DNA of 64,000 bases from a bacterium. GTDB lineage: Bacteria; Krumholzibacteriota; Krumholzibacteriia; JACNKJ01. This document shows positions 62,417 to 64,000 of this stretch, in pieces (position 1 is the first letter of the stretch; each line of letters opens with the position of its first letter). The DNA lies in assembly GCA_024231955.1 (NCBI GenBank), contig JAAEPZ010000512.1:27578-91577 (forward strand), read 5' to 3'. The notes under the pieces are model-generated. The model searched no databases. It saw only the letters and a list, made by a program, of their open reading frames with translations, and was not told the DNA's origin. The translations under genes were made by a program, and so were the position numbers.

Positions 62417-63511
62417 ATGCAGATTATGCCCGGTCGAAGAGGATTTTCGCTCATCGAGGTGATCATCGCCATCTCGCTGGTGGCCATTATGTCCATGGCG
62501 GTGGCCCCACTGGTCGCTCAGCGCATCAACCGCACGCGCGAGCAGGCGACTGTCAGAGAGCTGGACCGCGTCAGGAAAGCTCTGCTCGCCTACTACGAGG
62601 ATCTGGGTCATTTTCCCAGCGAGTCGATCGGCCTGGCGGCGCTGGTCAGCGATACCGCCGAGGCCAACTGGCAAGGTCCCTACATCGCCTGGAGCACCAA
62701 AGATCCCACCGAGGCCGCGACCACCGATCAGTTCGGCGAACAGTACGTCTACGACCTCACCCCGAGCACCACTCCTGCCGGAGCGGCGGATCTGATCGTC
62801 GCCAGCACCGGGATCAACCGCAACAGCGACCTGCTTGTCGGGGGCGGTTGGGCCTTGGGTAATATCACCGCTTGCGACGACCTGATCATCATCCTCAATT
62901 CGTCGGGACAGAACAGGGATAAGCGCGCCGAGACGATCCGGGAGTTGAATAATCTGGCGGAAGCGGCACGCGTGTACTACCGGGCCAACAGCACTCTCCC
63001 CCCCGATCTGAGCACGCTGGCCGGTGACTACATCGATACCGGCATCCGGCAATCGGCGATGATCGACGGTTGGGGCAACAACTATCGGGCCGAGGTATCG
63101 CTTGGCGCCAATCCCGTTCTGAAGATCTGGAGCAGCGGCACTGATCGAACCAATGACAACGGCGCCAATGATGATCTCCTGTTTGAGATCAACAGCGCGG
63201 CGCTCGCCGCGGAGTCGCTGACTGCTCCGGCCGGCACGGAGACGACGACACCCGACGAGGGCAGCTATACCGAGTACCTGATCGCCACCGCCCAGGCGGC
63301 CCTGGACGCCAACCCCGGACTGGCGCTCCACGGCAAGAAGCAGGAGCTCAAGGAGTATCTGAATGCCCTGGGACTATCGAATATCTTCGAGCACGATGAC
63401 TGGGGCAAGAAGATCAAGATCAACAACGGCACACGGACGATCTATTCCAGCGGGCCCGACAAGAAGAGCAACACCACCGGCGACAACATCCCGCCCGGCG
63501 TGGGCCCCTGA
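62417..63511 (+). CDS. Pseudopilin (GspG-like) with repeated C-terminal units
   Basis: A 364-residue prepilin. The class III signal GRRGFSLIEVIIAISLVAIM has the Gly-Phe cleavage site and Glu at +5, followed by the long N-terminal helix. After the GspG-like stretch (ALLAYYEDLGHFPSESIGLA, ANWQGPYI), three C-terminal units carry the pseudopilin DxWGNxY...SxGxD pattern: DQFGEQYVYDL, DGWGNNYRAEVSLGANPVLK with IWSSGTDRTND, and DDWGKKIKI with IYSSGPDKKS. It is longer than usual major pseudopilins (~140). Role: type II secretion pseudopilus or type IV-like pilus subunit. ATG 62417 has GAGG 6 nt upstream. The next gene starts 15 nt after its stop. Confidence 0.88.
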   Translation: MQIMPGRRGFSLIEVIIAISLVAIMSMAVAPLVAQRINRTREQATVRELDRVRKALLAYYEDLGHFPSESIGLAALVSDTAEANWQGPYIAWSTKDPTEAATTDQFGEQYVYDLTPSTTPAGAADLIVASTGINRNSDLLVGGGWALGNITACDDLIIILNSSGQNRDKRAETIRELNNLAEAARVYYRANSTLPPDLSTLAGDYIDTGIRQSAMIDGWGNNYRAEVSLGANPVLKIWSSGTDRTNDNGANDDLLFEINSAALAAESLTAPAGTETTTPDEGSYTEYLIATAQAALDANPGLALHGKKQELKEYLNALGLSNIFEHDDWGKKIKINNGTRTIYSSGPDKKSNTTGDNIPPGVGP

Positions 63512-63526
63512 GGAGGTGGCCGACCG

Positions 63527-64000
63527 ATGACGCACCTGCGACGACAAAGCGGATTCACTTTGGTCGAAGTGGTGATCGCCGTGGCGCTCATCGGCATCAT
63601 GGCCGCCGCCATCGGCCCCGTCGCCATTCGTCAGTTCAACAGGGCGCGCGAGGATGCCACGCTGACCGAAATGGAGCTCATCCGAATCGGTCTTCAGGAT
63701 TATTTCGATGACATCGGCGCCTTCCCCGCCGAGGGCACCGGTCTTGCCGCTCTGATCAGCGACACCGGCGACGCCAACTGGCGCGGCCCCTACCTTGAAT
63801 ACACCAGCGACAATCCGATCCAGGCGATCACCACCGACGCCTTCGGGAATCCCTATATCTATGACCTGAATCCGAGCACCACTCCCGCCGACGCAACCGA
63901 CCTGCTGGTGGCCAGTACCGGCGTCAACCGCATTCAACAACTGGGTGATGACGGCACCTGGACCCTCGCCGACGTCTCACAGTTCGATGATCTGATCATG
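63527..64000 (+). CDS. Second pseudopilin, truncated by the window edge
   Basis: The first 158 codons of a paralogue of the preceding gene. After MTHLRRQSG comes the prepilin signal FTLVEVVIAVALIGIM with Glu at +5, then a GspG-like body (GLQDYFDDIGAFPAEGTGLA, ANWRGPYLEY, DAFGNPYIYDLNPSTTPADA, DLLVASTGVNR). It closely parallels residues 10-165 of its neighbour, so the two arose by tandem duplication. AGGAGG lies 10 nt before the ATG, immediately at the previous stop. The frame is open to the window end. Confidence 0.88.
   Translation, partial: MTHLRRQSGFTLVEVVIAVALIGIMAAAIGPVAIRQFNRAREDATLTEMELIRIGLQDYFDDIGAFPAEGTGLAALISDTGDANWRGPYLEYTSDNPIQAITTDAFGNPYIYDLNPSTTPADATDLLVASTGVNRIQQLGDDGTWTLADVSQFDDLIM

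Overview
The window is about 64 kb of moderately GC-rich bacterial chromosome. It carries a flagellin, the Mla lipid-transport system (a diderm envelope), PorV-like and other beta-barrel outer-membrane proteins, and six secreted proteins that end in the FlgD-like / type 9 (type A) C-terminal sorting fold. No SusC/SusD pair is present. This combination best fits a deep lineage of the FCB superphylum (Krumholzibacteriota-, Eisenbacteria- or Latescibacterota-like). That placement is inferred from gene content, not from a phylogeny.

Layout. 0-4 kb: start of gltX, a fused ispDF, an orphan flagellin and a single-domain response regulator. 4-8.2 kb: a leftward sugar-salvage operon (sugar-1-phosphate nucleotidyltransferase, NahK-like anomeric kinase, SSS Na+ symporter). 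8.4-12.6 kb: a secreted EEP-family hydrolase, then radA, a methyltransferase, a nitroreductase and yciH. 12.7-15.1 kb: mlaE-mlaF-mlaD. 15.4-29.5 kb: secreted proteases and propeller proteins. These are two tandem M28 peptidases, a PilZ-like protein, an unknown cytosolic protein, two small secreted proteins, a membrane-tethered winged-helix regulator with a TolB-type propeller, and two overlapping papain-family proteases. 30.2-37.3 kb: two large convergent hybrid histidine kinases.

37.4-62.1 kb is a dedicated alpha-glucan (starch/glycogen/maltodextrin) locus. One arm (leftward from 45.9 kb) encodes a secreted debranching-type glucosidase, a maltose-type binding lipoprotein, a secreted GH13 amylase with three N-terminal glycogen-binding (CBM48/AMPK-type) modules, and MalF/MalG-like permeases. 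The divergent arm (46.0-53.8 kb) is a tightly coupled six-gene operon: a secreted binding protein, a PorV/PorQ-like barrel, a porin-like barrel, a second barrel whose periplasmic N-terminus is a CBM48 module, a CBM48 lipoprotein and a large modular surface lipoprotein. A third leftward group (62.1-54.5 kb) encodes a 1390-residue GH57 amylopullulanase-like enzyme and two secreted starch-binding-type proteins. Together they look like a SusCD-independent glycan-utilisation system: surface capture and hydrolysis, barrel passage assisted by a periplasmic glucan-binding module, periplasmic trimming, then ABC import. This is the most interesting system in the window.

The right edge starts a pseudopilin operon (two GspG-like prepilins, the second truncated by the window). 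Non-coding highlights are a 43-nt perfect palindrome after the outer-membrane operon, two nearby stem-loops that share a covarying 24-nt core, a well-formed promoter overlapped by an inverted repeat, and many intrinsic terminators. No tRNA, rRNA, CRISPR array or intact insertion sequence was seen.
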